Made by a program: the position numbers and the translations under genes. This document shows, in pieces, positions 51,652 to 59,796 of a stretch of 64,000 bases of DNA. Position 1 is the first letter of the stretch. Each line of letters begins with the position of its first letter. Source of the DNA: DASVWZ01 sp963708575 (GTDB lineage Bacteria > Acidobacteriota > Terriglobia > Terriglobales > Acidobacteriaceae); contig CAVPTB010000007.1 of the NCBI GenBank assembly GCA_963708575.1, positions 1,302,001 through 1,366,000 on the forward strand, read 5' to 3'. Under the pieces are notes generated by a model. That model did no database searches. It saw nothing but the letters and a program-made list of their open reading frames with translations, and was not told the DNA's origin.

Positions 51652-52893
51652 ATGTCGACGCGCGCTCTTACCGAGTTGCTGGGCCTGCCTGTGTATGACG
51701 AGGGCGGGAACCATTGCGGACGGGTAATGGAGTTGGCGCTGACTCCACAAGAGGACCGGTCACGCGTCACCAGCGTGATCGTGAAGACCAAGTCCGGCGA
51801 CCGTTTGTTGCCGTTCAACTCCGTGCTGTCGATTAACGGCGGAATGCGCGTCGGCGGTTCACCCTCGTCTTGGCAAGTCTCGCAGGGCAACGAAGGGCTG
51901 TTCCTGCTCGGGCGTGATCTTCTCGACCAGCAGATCATTGACGTCCACGGCCGCAAAGTGGTCCGCGTGAACGACGTGGATTTGAGCCAGGACCACAATC
52001 AGGCCAATCCGGTGCTCCGAGTGGGCTCCGTCGACGTAGGCGCCAAAGGCGCAGTTCGACGATTGCTTAAGGGAGTGGTTCCGGGAGGGGCGCTGCACGC
52101 GCTGCTGCGGCAAATTCCGGCACGAGTGATTCCCTGGGAGTTCGTCGATCTCATCGAGACGGACCCGGCTCGACGAGTGAAGCTGAAGATTTCGCACGAG
52201 CGGTTGGCGAAGCTCCATCCGGCCGACATTGCCGATATTGTTGAAAATCTCGCGCCCGACGAGCGAGAGGCGGTGTTTGAGACGCTCGACGAAGAAGTTG
52301 CAGCCGAGGCGCTCGAAGAAGTCGATCCCAGGGTGCAAAAGGCGATTGTTGAGTCGCTTGACTCCGATCGCGCGGCTGACATTGTCGAGGAGATGAATCC
52401 GGACGCAGCGGCCGACCTCTTGGCCGATTTGCCTGAGGAGCGAACCTCGCAGATTCTCCAGGAGATGCAGCCCGAGGAGCGGCAGGAAGTTTCGGAGTTG
52501 CTGGGCTTTGAAGAGAACACCGCCGCCGGGCGGATGAACACGGAATATATCGCTCTTCCGGTGGCGGCTACGGTGCAGGATTCAATCGAGGCTTTGCGTC
52601 AGTTCGAAGGCGGTATCGAGTCGGTGAGTACGATTTATCTGATCGATTCGCACGGGACGCTGGCGGGCGCGGTGCCGCTGGCCAAGGTCGTGCTAGCCTC
52701 GGCGGAAACGCCGCTGTTGTCACTTACTCGTGAGCCACTGATTTCCTGTCATGCCGGGGCAGGAGAAAAAGAAGTGGCCGAGCTTTTCGATAAATACAAT
52801 TTGCAAACTTTGCCTGTGGTCGACGATCAGCGTCAGTTGACTGGCGTCATCACGTCGGACGACGTGATCAGCATGTTGCGGGCCAAGCTATAA
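51652..52893 (+). CDS. PRC barrel-MgtE_N-CBS protein without membrane domain
   Basis: 413 aa, cytoplasmic. Residues 1-150 contain two PRC-barrel-like halves (LTELLGLPVYDEGGNHCGRV; QIIDVHGRKVVRVNDVDL). Then comes an MgtE N domain (residues about 185-285, KLHPADIADIVENLAPDE, EEMNPDAAADLLADLPEE), then two CBS motifs (MNTEYIALPVAATVQDSIEAL and LLSLTREPLISCHAGAGEKE). MgtE normally ends in a five-helix Mg2+ channel; none is present. It could be a Mg2+ sensor partner for another transporter, but the neighbours are not transporters. GTG at 51649 overlaps the chosen ATG. Confidence 0.85.
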   Translation: MSTRALTELLGLPVYDEGGNHCGRVMELALTPQEDRSRVTSVIVKTKSGDRLLPFNSVLSINGGMRVGGSPSSWQVSQGNEGLFLLGRDLLDQQIIDVHGRKVVRVNDVDLSQDHNQANPVLRVGSVDVGAKGAVRRLLKGVVPGGALHALLRQIPARVIPWEFVDLIETDPARRVKLKISHERLAKLHPADIADIVENLAPDEREAVFETLDEEVAAEALEEVDPRVQKAIVESLDSDRAADIVEEMNPDAAADLLADLPEERTSQILQEMQPEERQEVSELLGFEENTAAGRMNTEYIALPVAATVQDSIEALRQFEGGIESVSTIYLIDSHGTLAGAVPLAKVVLASAETPLLSLTREPLISCHAGAGEKEVAELFDKYNLQTLPVVDDQRQLTGVITSDDVISMLRAKL

Positions 52894-53048
52894 CGTTGTC
52901 CGCTTCCTTAAGAAGCCAACCACTAAGGTTCCCTAAGGAAAACGCGCAGTTCTTTTCTGGAACTACATTTCCATTTTTCCTTCCGGTTCTCGACGAAATC
53001 TTCCGCGATCCCTATGATTGAAGATGAAGTTCATGAATAGGAGATCGC

Positions 53049-53294
53049 ATGACTGAGCCAACTTACGAAGAATTAAAAGCGCGCCTCGCAGATCTGGAAA
53101 AACAGCAAGGGCAACGACGCACCGGCTCGCTGGAATTTAGGGTGAGCGAAAAGGGTGCGGTCAGCGTGTACGGGCTGGGACGTTTTCCAGTCACGTTGTA
53201 CTACGAACAGTGGACACGGTTACTCGAAGTAGCCGATAAACTTCGCGAATTCCTGGAAGACAACAAGTCGAAGCTGAAATTGAAGGAAACGTAA
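53049..53294 (+). CDS. Small conserved hypothetical protein
   Basis: 81 aa. A coiled-coil start (YEELKARLADLEKQQGQ), a beta hairpin (SLEFRVSEKGAVSVYGLGRFPVTLYYEQW) and a C-terminal helix (LLEVADKLREFLEDNKSKLK). AGGAG lies six bases before ATG 53049, so it is likely real. I do not recognise a function; the strands match the VSVYGLGRFPVTLYYEQW signature found in small stand-alone proteins of many bacteria. Confidence 0.75.
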   Translation: MTEPTYEELKARLADLEKQQGQRRTGSLEFRVSEKGAVSVYGLGRFPVTLYYEQWTRLLEVADKLREFLEDNKSKLKLKET

Positions 53295-53327
53295 ACTCAA
53301 CTCCGGATTCACGGAAAGATTGCCTTG

Positions 53328-54101
53328 ATGTCAGACGACGTTCTTACACTGCCACCGCCGCCCGCGGATGCGCGAATTCCTTACGGGCCGGACGCCAACC
53401 AGTTTGGCGAGATTCGCGTGCCCAAAACAAAAGGGCCGTTTCCGGTTGTCATGAATATCCATGGCGGCTTCTGGCGCGCGAAGTATGATCTGGCGCATGC
53501 CGGACATCTTTGCGCCGCGCTTACCGCGAAAGGCATTGCCACTTGGAACATCGAATACCGGCGTGTGGGCAATAAGGGCGGGGGGTGGCCCGGATCGTTT
53601 GAGGACGTGCGCAATGCGTACCGGTATCTGGCGCAGATCCGTCAGAAATACAATCTGGATCCAGCGAAGCTGGTTGTAATGGGGCATTCTGCCGGAGGGC
53701 AACTGGCGGTGTGTCTGGCGGCCCACGAAGCTTCCGTCAAGAATGTGTTATCACTGGCCGGCGTGCTCGATTTGCAACAGGCTTACACGTTACACCTGAG
53801 CAACGACGCTGTGGTTGAATTCATGGGCGGAAAGCCGAGCGAAGTTCCAGAGCATTATCGGGAGGCCGATCCGATGCGCGAATCGATGAGCCATTCGACG
53901 GTGCAATGGCTGATCCATGGTGCGGGCGATGACACCGTGCCCTCAACCTTTAGTCGCGAATACGCCCAGGCGAAGAAGTCGGCCGGGGAAGACGTGCATT
54001 ATCTAGAAATTTCGACGGCAGGACATTTCGATTTGATCGACCCGCGATCAAATGCATGGCAGAAGGTTGAGGATACGGTTCGGCATTTGCTAGGCGCTTA
54101 A
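53328..54101 (+). CDS. Alpha/beta hydrolase (esterase)
   Basis: 257 aa. Oxyanion motif HGGFWRAKYDLAH, nucleophile elbow GHSAGGQLAV (Ser), acid residue in GAGDDTVPSTFSREY (Asp) and catalytic His in TAGHFDLIDPRS. Matches the carboxylesterase/BD-FAE group of the superfamily. No signal peptide. ATG at 53328 (overlapping a TTG at 53325). Substrate unknown. 33 bases after the small protein gene. Confidence 0.88.
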   Translation: MSDDVLTLPPPPADARIPYGPDANQFGEIRVPKTKGPFPVVMNIHGGFWRAKYDLAHAGHLCAALTAKGIATWNIEYRRVGNKGGGWPGSFEDVRNAYRYLAQIRQKYNLDPAKLVVMGHSAGGQLAVCLAAHEASVKNVLSLAGVLDLQQAYTLHLSNDAVVEFMGGKPSEVPEHYREADPMRESMSHSTVQWLIHGAGDDTVPSTFSREYAQAKKSAGEDVHYLEISTAGHFDLIDPRSNAWQKVEDTVRHLLGA

Positions 54102-54152
54102 CCCTCGTGCGATAAGCATTAGGAACGAGTGCTTAACACCGAGGAACTCGGG

Positions 54153-55412
54153 CTAGGCGATCTTCCTTAGGACCATGGCCGAGTTCTTGGATCCGAAGGC
54201 TATGCAGTTGCAGACCGCGTGTTCGATTTCTTTCTTTCTGCCAGATTCCGGAACATAATCCAAATCGCACTCGGGATCAGGCGTATCCAAGTTGATGGTG
54301 GGTGGCAACTGTTTCTTCTGCATGGCTACGATGGTGGCGGCCACGCCAGCCGCTCCACATGCCCCCTGCGGATGCCCGATCTGCGACTTCAGAGCGGACA
54401 TGGGCGTTTGATGGGCGCGTTCTCCGAGAACAAGCTTTAGAGCACGGGTTTCGATGCGATCGTTTAATTGCGTCGAAGTACCGTGGAGGTTGACGTAGTC
54501 CACGTTTTCCGGGGCTATGCCTGCCTCTCTCATCGCCAGGCCAATGGCGCGAGCGGGCTCTTCACCGCATTCCTGGAGACGCACGCGGTGGAAGGCCTCG
54601 CAGGTCGAGCCGTATCCGCAGACTTCGGCGAGAACGTGAGCTCCGCGAGCACGCGCATGCTCGAGTTCTTCGAGCACGAACATCCACGCACCTTCGGCTA
54701 AGACAAATCCATCGCGATCGACGGAAAACGGGCGCGAGCCTTTTTCTGGAGCGTCATTCCAGCGGTCGGTGAGGATCTTCATCAAAATGAAGCCCTTCAC
54801 GATACCTAGCGCGATTGGCGCGTCGGCGCCTCCGCCCAACACCATGTCGAGACGTCCGGACTGGATCTGTCGCATGGCATAGCCGAAGGCATCGGTCGAA
54901 GACGTGCATCCCGTGGTGACGATATGGCTCGATCCGCGCAGACCGAAGCGGACACTGAGTTCGCTGGAGAGTGTGCCCATAACTCCCGTGGGAACGCAGA
55001 ATAGGCTCATGCTTTTGTACTGCTGGTGAAAGAAGAGGCGATATTGCTCCTCAGTGAATTCCTGGGAGCCTCCGCCGGAACCCATGATTACGCCGAAGCG
55101 CTGTTTCTCGGTCAGTGGCAGGGAAGCCGTGTCGACGCCGGCGTCGGCTAGCGCCTCAGTAGCGGCTGCGATGGCCAGCGGCAAAACGCGGGATACGTGC
55201 TTGCGTTCGCGTTTCTCAATCCAAGCAAGTTCGTCGAAGTTCTGGACTTGGCCCGCGATCTGCACGGGAATGTCGGAAGCATCGAAACAGGCGATACGGC
55301 GCACGCCGCTGCGGCCTTCTAATATCGCATCGGAGAATGCAGAATTGCCGATGCCGTTAGGACTGACGACTCCCATACCTGTGATCGCCACGCGTCGTTT
55401 TGAGTTGGACAT
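54153..55412 (-). CDS. Beta-ketoacyl-ACP synthase (FabF-like)
   Basis: 419 aa, full-length KAS. Condensing-enzyme triad: Cys169 in VTTGCTSSTDAFGYAM, His in NLHGTSTQLND and His in QIGHPQGACGA. N-terminal VAITGMGVVSPNG. The GCTSSTDA sequence around the nucleophile is closer to type II polyketide or specialised ketosynthases than to ordinary FabF (usually ACAT). Role in a special lipid or polyketide product is possible. No acyl carrier protein gene is adjacent. ATG at 55412; a longer frame to 55451 adds an Arg/Lys-rich leader. Confidence 0.87.
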   Translation of the reverse strand: MSNSKRRVAITGMGVVSPNGIGNSAFSDAILEGRSGVRRIACFDASDIPVQIAGQVQNFDELAWIEKRERKHVSRVLPLAIAAATEALADAGVDTASLPLTEKQRFGVIMGSGGGSQEFTEEQYRLFFHQQYKSMSLFCVPTGVMGTLSSELSVRFGLRGSSHIVTTGCTSSTDAFGYAMRQIQSGRLDMVLGGGADAPIALGIVKGFILMKILTDRWNDAPEKGSRPFSVDRDGFVLAEGAWMFVLEELEHARARGAHVLAEVCGYGSTCEAFHRVRLQECGEEPARAIGLAMREAGIAPENVDYVNLHGTSTQLNDRIETRALKLVLGERAHQTPMSALKSQIGHPQGACGAAGVAATIVAMQKKQLPPTINLDTPDPECDLDYVPESGRKKEIEHAVCNCIAFGSKNSAMVLRKIA

Positions 55413-55463
55413 TTTCTTCTTTCGTGCTTCGCAATATCGTCTGTGAATCACGCCTCAAAAACT

Positions 55464-55491
55464 AACCACAGAGGGCACAGAGAACGAGAGG
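55464..55491 (+). repeat. ACCACAGAGG-type intergenic repeat, copy 2
   Basis: AACCACAGAGGGCACAGAGA followed by ACGAGAGG, three to four units of the ten-base CACAGAGG pattern. It lies between the ketosynthase and radical SAM genes. Confidence 0.5.
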
Positions 55492-55579
55492 CGGGAGCCA
55501 TCCGACAATTGTTTGGATGCAGTCTAGCAGTTGAGGTGGCCAGCGGTATCAAGAATGTGTAATCGCGCTGCGGTTGAAT

Positions 55580-57226
55580 CTAGGCAGAAACCCAGTTCCG
55601 CCGTTCGACGATAGCCGGAGGTTCGTATGTCTCGCCGGCTGCCAGGCGGCGCTCTTCGCGGCGGGTTGTCCACAGGAGCACGGGGCCCATGAAATTGGCG
55701 GCAAGCCGCGACACGATGCCGAACTCTTTTTCTACTTCGCGGCGAAGTTCGCGAATCTGCTGGCTGACTTCGATATTGATACGCCGGAATTTCCGTTCCA
55801 TGGTCCACAAAGCTGCGTTGTAGCCGGTGCCTAGCTTCTTCATCTCGCGTTCGAAGCGTTCCCGTACCCGGGTGTCTGGATAGTCCTTGTAACGCTTCCA
55901 GCCCTGCAGCATGGTTTGGCAGATGCGATAGAGGCTAGGGCCGTTTCTCTCGAAATCACGCCAGAACGCCCAGTCGAGAAAACGCTTGGAATCATTTCGC
56001 GAAATGGCGGGGTGGACGAAGTTGAATTTGTCTTGTCCGTGGATATCAGCCCAGTCGATGCCTGGGAGGAGCCGCCCTTGCTCTTCGATGTCCTTGTAGA
56101 GTGGAGTTCCGGGTACCGGCGTATAAAGCATGAACTGGTGGAAATCGGTGCCATGAGAAACGGCGTATTCGATTTCGTCGGCGATGTTTTCGCGGGTGTG
56201 ATGTTCAAGGCCCACGATGGTTGACCCCAGGACGCGGATTCCGTGCTCGCGCAGTTCGTGGGTCAGGGAAAGAGTATCTGCGCCGTGGAGCTTGTCATAT
56301 TTAGAGTGAGGCGATTCGAGCCCCATCCATAGCCAGGAGACTCCTAGCTCCACCAGTTCCTGCATGCTGTATTTGCTGATCGCATTGGCCGAGGCAAAAA
56401 CCGAAAGCGCCCAGCTCTTATTTTCCTGTTTCATCAATTCAAGCAAACGCAAAGCACGGGTACGATGCAGGAGGAAGTTTTCGTCCATCATGAAAAAGGC
56501 CCGGGCCCCGATTTCGGACTCGACCCGGTTCATAATGGCGAATAATTCGTCGCCAGTTTCATAGAAGTTGATGAACTTCCCTTTGCCTCCGAAGAAGGCC
56601 GAGGTTGTGCAGAAGTTGCAACCCATAGGACAACCGACAGAGGGAATTATGGTCGCGGCGGTAGAGCCGGGTCCGTCGGGCAGGTCGACGCCCATGATTC
56701 GGGAACCCAGAGCCGAGACGATGGCCGGATGTTTGATCGGCGCCTCAGTATTTTCTCCGAGATACTCTCGCATCCAGGAGATTCCTTCACCTCGCACGAT
56801 GTGGTCAGCATCGATCATCTTCTCTAATTCGGGCAAAGCGGCAACGTGACCGCCAATAACGATGACGGAGTGCGGAGAAAGTTCCCGCACCAGGCGGCAC
56901 ATTTCTTTCACTTTTCCGACGTTCACAATGATCGAGGAGATTCCCACGATGTCGTACTGATTTGCCGTGAGTTCGCGGGCAAAGTCTTCGCGGGTAGGGA
57001 AGTCCAGCAACGTGCATGGAGCGGAAATGTTCGCCTGGATCATCATGATTCCCCATGAACGGTGAAACATCCGCAGGGAGAACGCGCCTTGGGCGCGAGT
57101 CACCTGGTTCTGATAGAGCTCCATGGGATTGATGGCGCGGCTGCCGAATTCGTCGTCCTGCGCGTAAGGTCCAAAAACTCCACTCAACAACACACGTGCT
57201 TGCGTTCCCTTAGGATGAGTCTGCAT
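55580..57226 (-). CDS. B12-binding radical SAM protein, function unknown
   Basis: 548 aa. An N-terminal cobalamin-binding-like domain (YDIVGISSIIVNVGKVKEM, SVIVIGGHVAALPELE) precedes the radical SAM core (SVGCPMGCNFCTTSAFF; cluster cysteines in CPMGCNFC), with later ESPHSKYDKLHGADTL and LGSTIVGLEHHTRENI. The C-terminal 130 residues are basic and helical (RFEREMKKLGTGYNAALW, IRELRREVEKEFGIV), suggesting membrane association. The B12 domain lacks the DxHxxG base-off motif. Not HpnP, HpnR or HpnJ by motif. The adjacent ketosynthase gene suggests lipid or polyketide chemistry, such as radical methylation or C-C bond formation. Start 57226 has no ribosome site visible. Confidence 0.8.
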   Translation of the reverse strand: MQTHPKGTQARVLLSGVFGPYAQDDEFGSRAINPMELYQNQVTRAQGAFSLRMFHRSWGIMMIQANISAPCTLLDFPTREDFARELTANQYDIVGISSIIVNVGKVKEMCRLVRELSPHSVIVIGGHVAALPELEKMIDADHIVRGEGISWMREYLGENTEAPIKHPAIVSALGSRIMGVDLPDGPGSTAATIIPSVGCPMGCNFCTTSAFFGGKGKFINFYETGDELFAIMNRVESEIGARAFFMMDENFLLHRTRALRLLELMKQENKSWALSVFASANAISKYSMQELVELGVSWLWMGLESPHSKYDKLHGADTLSLTHELREHGIRVLGSTIVGLEHHTRENIADEIEYAVSHGTDFHQFMLYTPVPGTPLYKDIEEQGRLLPGIDWADIHGQDKFNFVHPAISRNDSKRFLDWAFWRDFERNGPSLYRICQTMLQGWKRYKDYPDTRVRERFEREMKKLGTGYNAALWTMERKFRRINIEVSQQIRELRREVEKEFGIVSRLAANFMGPVLLWTTRREERRLAAGETYEPPAIVERRNWVSA

Positions 57227-57331
57227 GATGATTCAAGCGTAGAGAGTAGGGCTCATACTGAATGTGATATGAGTCGGAAATTACAAAAGAATTACATTTG
57301 TTAATCGTGTGGGAGATTCCTAAAAGACCTT

Positions 57332-57360
57332 CACCACAGTGGACACACAGGTTCACAGGA
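57332..57360 (+). repeat. ACCACAGAGG-type intergenic repeat, copy 3
   Basis: CACCACAGTGGACACACAGG followed by TTCACAGG, three units of the same approximate ten-base pattern as at 19276 and 55464. It lies just upstream of ubiD. Confidence 0.45.
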
Positions 57361-57425
57361 CAACATTAAGGCTGCTTTCGGTGCGCTGCCTTATAATCAT
57401 CGGTCTTACCTGAAAGAGGGCATTC

Positions 57426-58995
57426 TTGGCATACGATGATCTGCGTGACTGGATCGCTGCGCTGGAACGCGCTGGCGAACTGAAACGAATTCGTACAGAA
57501 GTAGATCCAATTCTGGAAATCACAGAGATTGCCGATCGCGTCAGCAAGGGGCGAGACTCAAAAGGCAATCCCGGCGGTCCTGCGCTGCTTTTCCAGAACA
57601 TTAAAGGGCATCCTGGATCGCAAGTGCTGATCAACCAGTTCGGGTCGGCGCGGCGCATGAGTTTGTCGCTTGAAGTCGATCGGCTCGACGAGGTTGCCGA
57701 TCGCATTCGGCAGTTCATGGATGTAAAGTCGCCGCAAGGCTTCCTCGACAAAGTGAAAATGCTGCCTATGCTGGCGGAGATGGGGAAGTTCTTCCCCAAA
57801 ACTGTTTCGACGGGGCCCTGCAAGGAAGTCATCAAGCGCGACAACTTCTCATTGCTCGACTTTCCTATTCTGCAGTGCTGGCCAAAGGATGGCGGACGCT
57901 TTATTACGCTGCCCTGCGTAGTAACGCGAGATCCCAAGACAGGGAAGCGCAACGTTGGCATGTACCGGTTGCAAGTTTACGACGGACGGACAACCGGGAT
58001 GCACTGGCAGCGGCAGAAGGTTGCGGCCGAGCATTATCGTGAGGCCTTACGGAACGTGGCCCGAACTGGCATGGCAGCATCTGCATCGGCGTCCGCAGCG
58101 GTCGATATTATGGCGCGCTCGTCGGGCGGATCGGTTCTGGCGCGCGGCGAACGGCCAAGCGGAAAGATGGAAGTTGCGGTTGCAATTGGCACGGACCCCG
58201 CGCTGACATTCTCCGCGATCGTGCCCGCGCCTCCGGACATCGAGGAGTATTTGATCGCTGGATTTCTCCGGCAAAAACCAGTCGAACTGGTGAAGTGCGA
58301 GACGGTGGACCTGGAGGTTCCAGCGAACTCGGAAATCGTTCTGGAGGGTTACGTCAATCTCGACGAATTGAAAAGCGAAGGCCCATTTGGCGATCACACC
58401 GGTTTCTATTCGCTCGAGGATATTTATCCGGTATTCCACGTGAATTGCGTCACCCATCGTAAAGATCCCAATTTACGCGACCACCATTGTCGGCAAGCCC
58501 CCACAGGAAGATGCATGGATGGGGAAGGCCGTGGAGCGTATTTTCCTGCCCCTGATGAAGCTCACGATTCCAGAACTGGTCGATATCAACATGCCCATCG
58601 AAGGCGTTTTTCACAACCTGATGCTTGTTTCGATCCGGAAGTCGTATCCAGGACAGGCACGTAAGGTGATGAACGCGATATGGTCGCTGGGGCAGGCCAT
58701 GTTCACCAAGTGCATCGTGGTGGTGGACGAAGACGTGAATGTGCAGGACGTTGGCGATGTGACGCTTAAGGTGTTGAACCACATTGATCCGGAACGCGAT
58801 ATTCAATTCATGATGGGGCCGGTCGATTCTCTGGACCATGCCTCGCGGCTGCCGGATTACGGATCGAAGATGGGGATCGATGCGACTCGCAAGTGGCCTA
58901 GTGAAGGGTTCTCGCGGCCCTGGCCGGATGAGATTCGCATGGACGAAAAGACAAAGGCGCTGGTGAATAAGAAATGGAAAGAACTGGGCTTGTAG
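57426..58995 (+). CDS. ubiD: UbiD family decarboxylase, interrupted by a +1 frameshift
   Basis: UbiD enzymes use prenylated FMN to decarboxylate or carboxylate aromatic and alpha,beta-unsaturated acids, often in quinone synthesis. N-terminal MAYDDLRDWIAALERAGEL, then GGPALLFQNIKGHPGSQVL, and prFMN-site motifs KRNVGMYRLQVYDGRTTGMHWQ, recognised by MYRLQVYDGRTTGMHW, and EIVLEGYVNLDEL. At 58469-58472 (CCCAATTT) one extra A moves the frame; removing it gives THRKDPIYATTIVGKPPQED, which reads on to TAG at 58995. Unrepaired, the frame stops at 58664. The repaired protein is about 522 aa. TTG start with GAGGG five bases upstream. The prFMN-making UbiX is not in the window. Confidence 0.9.
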
Positions 58996-59013
58996 GCTGA
59001 ATTTGCTGGAAAC

Positions 59014-59046
59014 GGGGGCGGACCAGCCAGGTCCGCCCCGATCTTT
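59014..59046 (+). terminator. Terminator of ubiD
   Basis: GGGGCGGAC (59015-59023) pairs perfectly with GTCCGCCCC (59031-59039) around CAGCCAG, followed by GATCTTT. It lies 20 bases after the ubiD stop. The T-run is short. Confidence 0.65.
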
Positions 59047-59290
59047 GGCTGAGAAGCGACCTTCGGAAAGCCGCTACTTAGTGACAGTTCGTCCCTAGGA
59101 AGCCTTTGGTTGCTTCGCCGATTTGGCGCTTCGCAAGCGATTTTCTCTACGGGCTATGGTAGTAATTTTGGCCTGGTCCTAAGCTTGCGCGTAGACATTG
59201 AGTTGCTCCGATTGAGCCTGCAGAGGCTTGCTCCTGGCAAACTCCTCAAGACTGCCCGCGGACGATGGCCTTCGGTCGCGGGCTTTTTAT
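59041..59290 (+). ncRNA. Candidate non-coding RNA ending in a strong terminator
   Basis: The gap after the ubiD terminator holds no ORF, yet ends in a second strong terminator: GCCCGCG (59254-59260) with CGCGGGC (59277-59283) followed by TTTTTATT. Upstream the sequence can fold: AGCCTgcagAGGCT inside TTGAG/CTCAA arms (about 59199-59250). No plus-strand gene other than ubiD could use this terminator. It may simply be a second ubiD terminator, so the call is tentative. The minus-strand gene at 59287 has its stop codon inside the T-run. Confidence 0.3.
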
Positions 59291-59688
59291 TGTCCGGTTC
59301 CGTTCAGGATGAGCATGTGAGGACTTTGGGGGTCGGAGGTGGAGATGATTACCGTCCCGATGCGGGGTCCGGTGATGGCAGGTTTAAAGGCAACTTTTAT
59401 GCTGCAACCGGCGCTCGCAGCCAGCGTGCCGGGGCAGTCGTTGGTTTGAGAGAAGTCGATTCCCGATGCAGTGATGTCGCGAATCGATAAGGTTGTGCTG
59501 GCGGTGTTATGAACTTCGACGGTGACAGGCTCACTCTGGGAGCCTACGGTTTGATTCCCAAAGTCGACACGCGACGGATTGAGATCAAGAACACTGGCGG
59601 TTGGTGGCAGCGATTGGGTGTCGGAAAATCCCGAACAGGAAACTGCCAACAAAACTAGAAGCTGAAGAAACGTTCGAACGCTGAACAT
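59287..59688 (-). CDS. Lipoprotein with a single ASH/HYDIN-like beta domain
   Basis: 133 aa. Signal with lipobox AVSC (residues about 15-18) then a beta-sandwich with VDFGNQTVGSQSEPVTVEVHN, DITASGIDFSQTNDCPGTL, and GPRIGTVIISTSDPQSPHML. This ASH-type repeat is common in secreted proteins of this phylum and usually mediates adhesion or scaffold roles. It is a single domain, so possibly a fragment family member. ATG at 59688 is chosen because the signal starts there; a longer frame to 59748 lacks one. Confidence 0.8.
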   Translation of the reverse strand: MFSVRTFLQLLVLLAVSCSGFSDTQSLPPTASVLDLNPSRVDFGNQTVGSQSEPVTVEVHNTASTTLSIRDITASGIDFSQTNDCPGTLAASAGCSIKVAFKPAITGPRIGTVIISTSDPQSPHMLILNGTGQ

Positions 59689-59796
59689 GGTCAGGGGTGC
59701 ACCCCGCGAACGCACACCGGGTCTTCGAAGCAGTCTTGCTTGATCCAACTCATTGGGCTAACGAAACTTGGATTGTAACTGGCGGCGTCAGGTTTG

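Noticed and set aside
55580..57226. Identification of the B12 radical SAM protein as hopanoid methylase HpnP or HpnR
   Set aside because: Length, N-terminal sequence and motif surroundings do not match what I know of these families, and it is 12 kb from the hopanoid genes.
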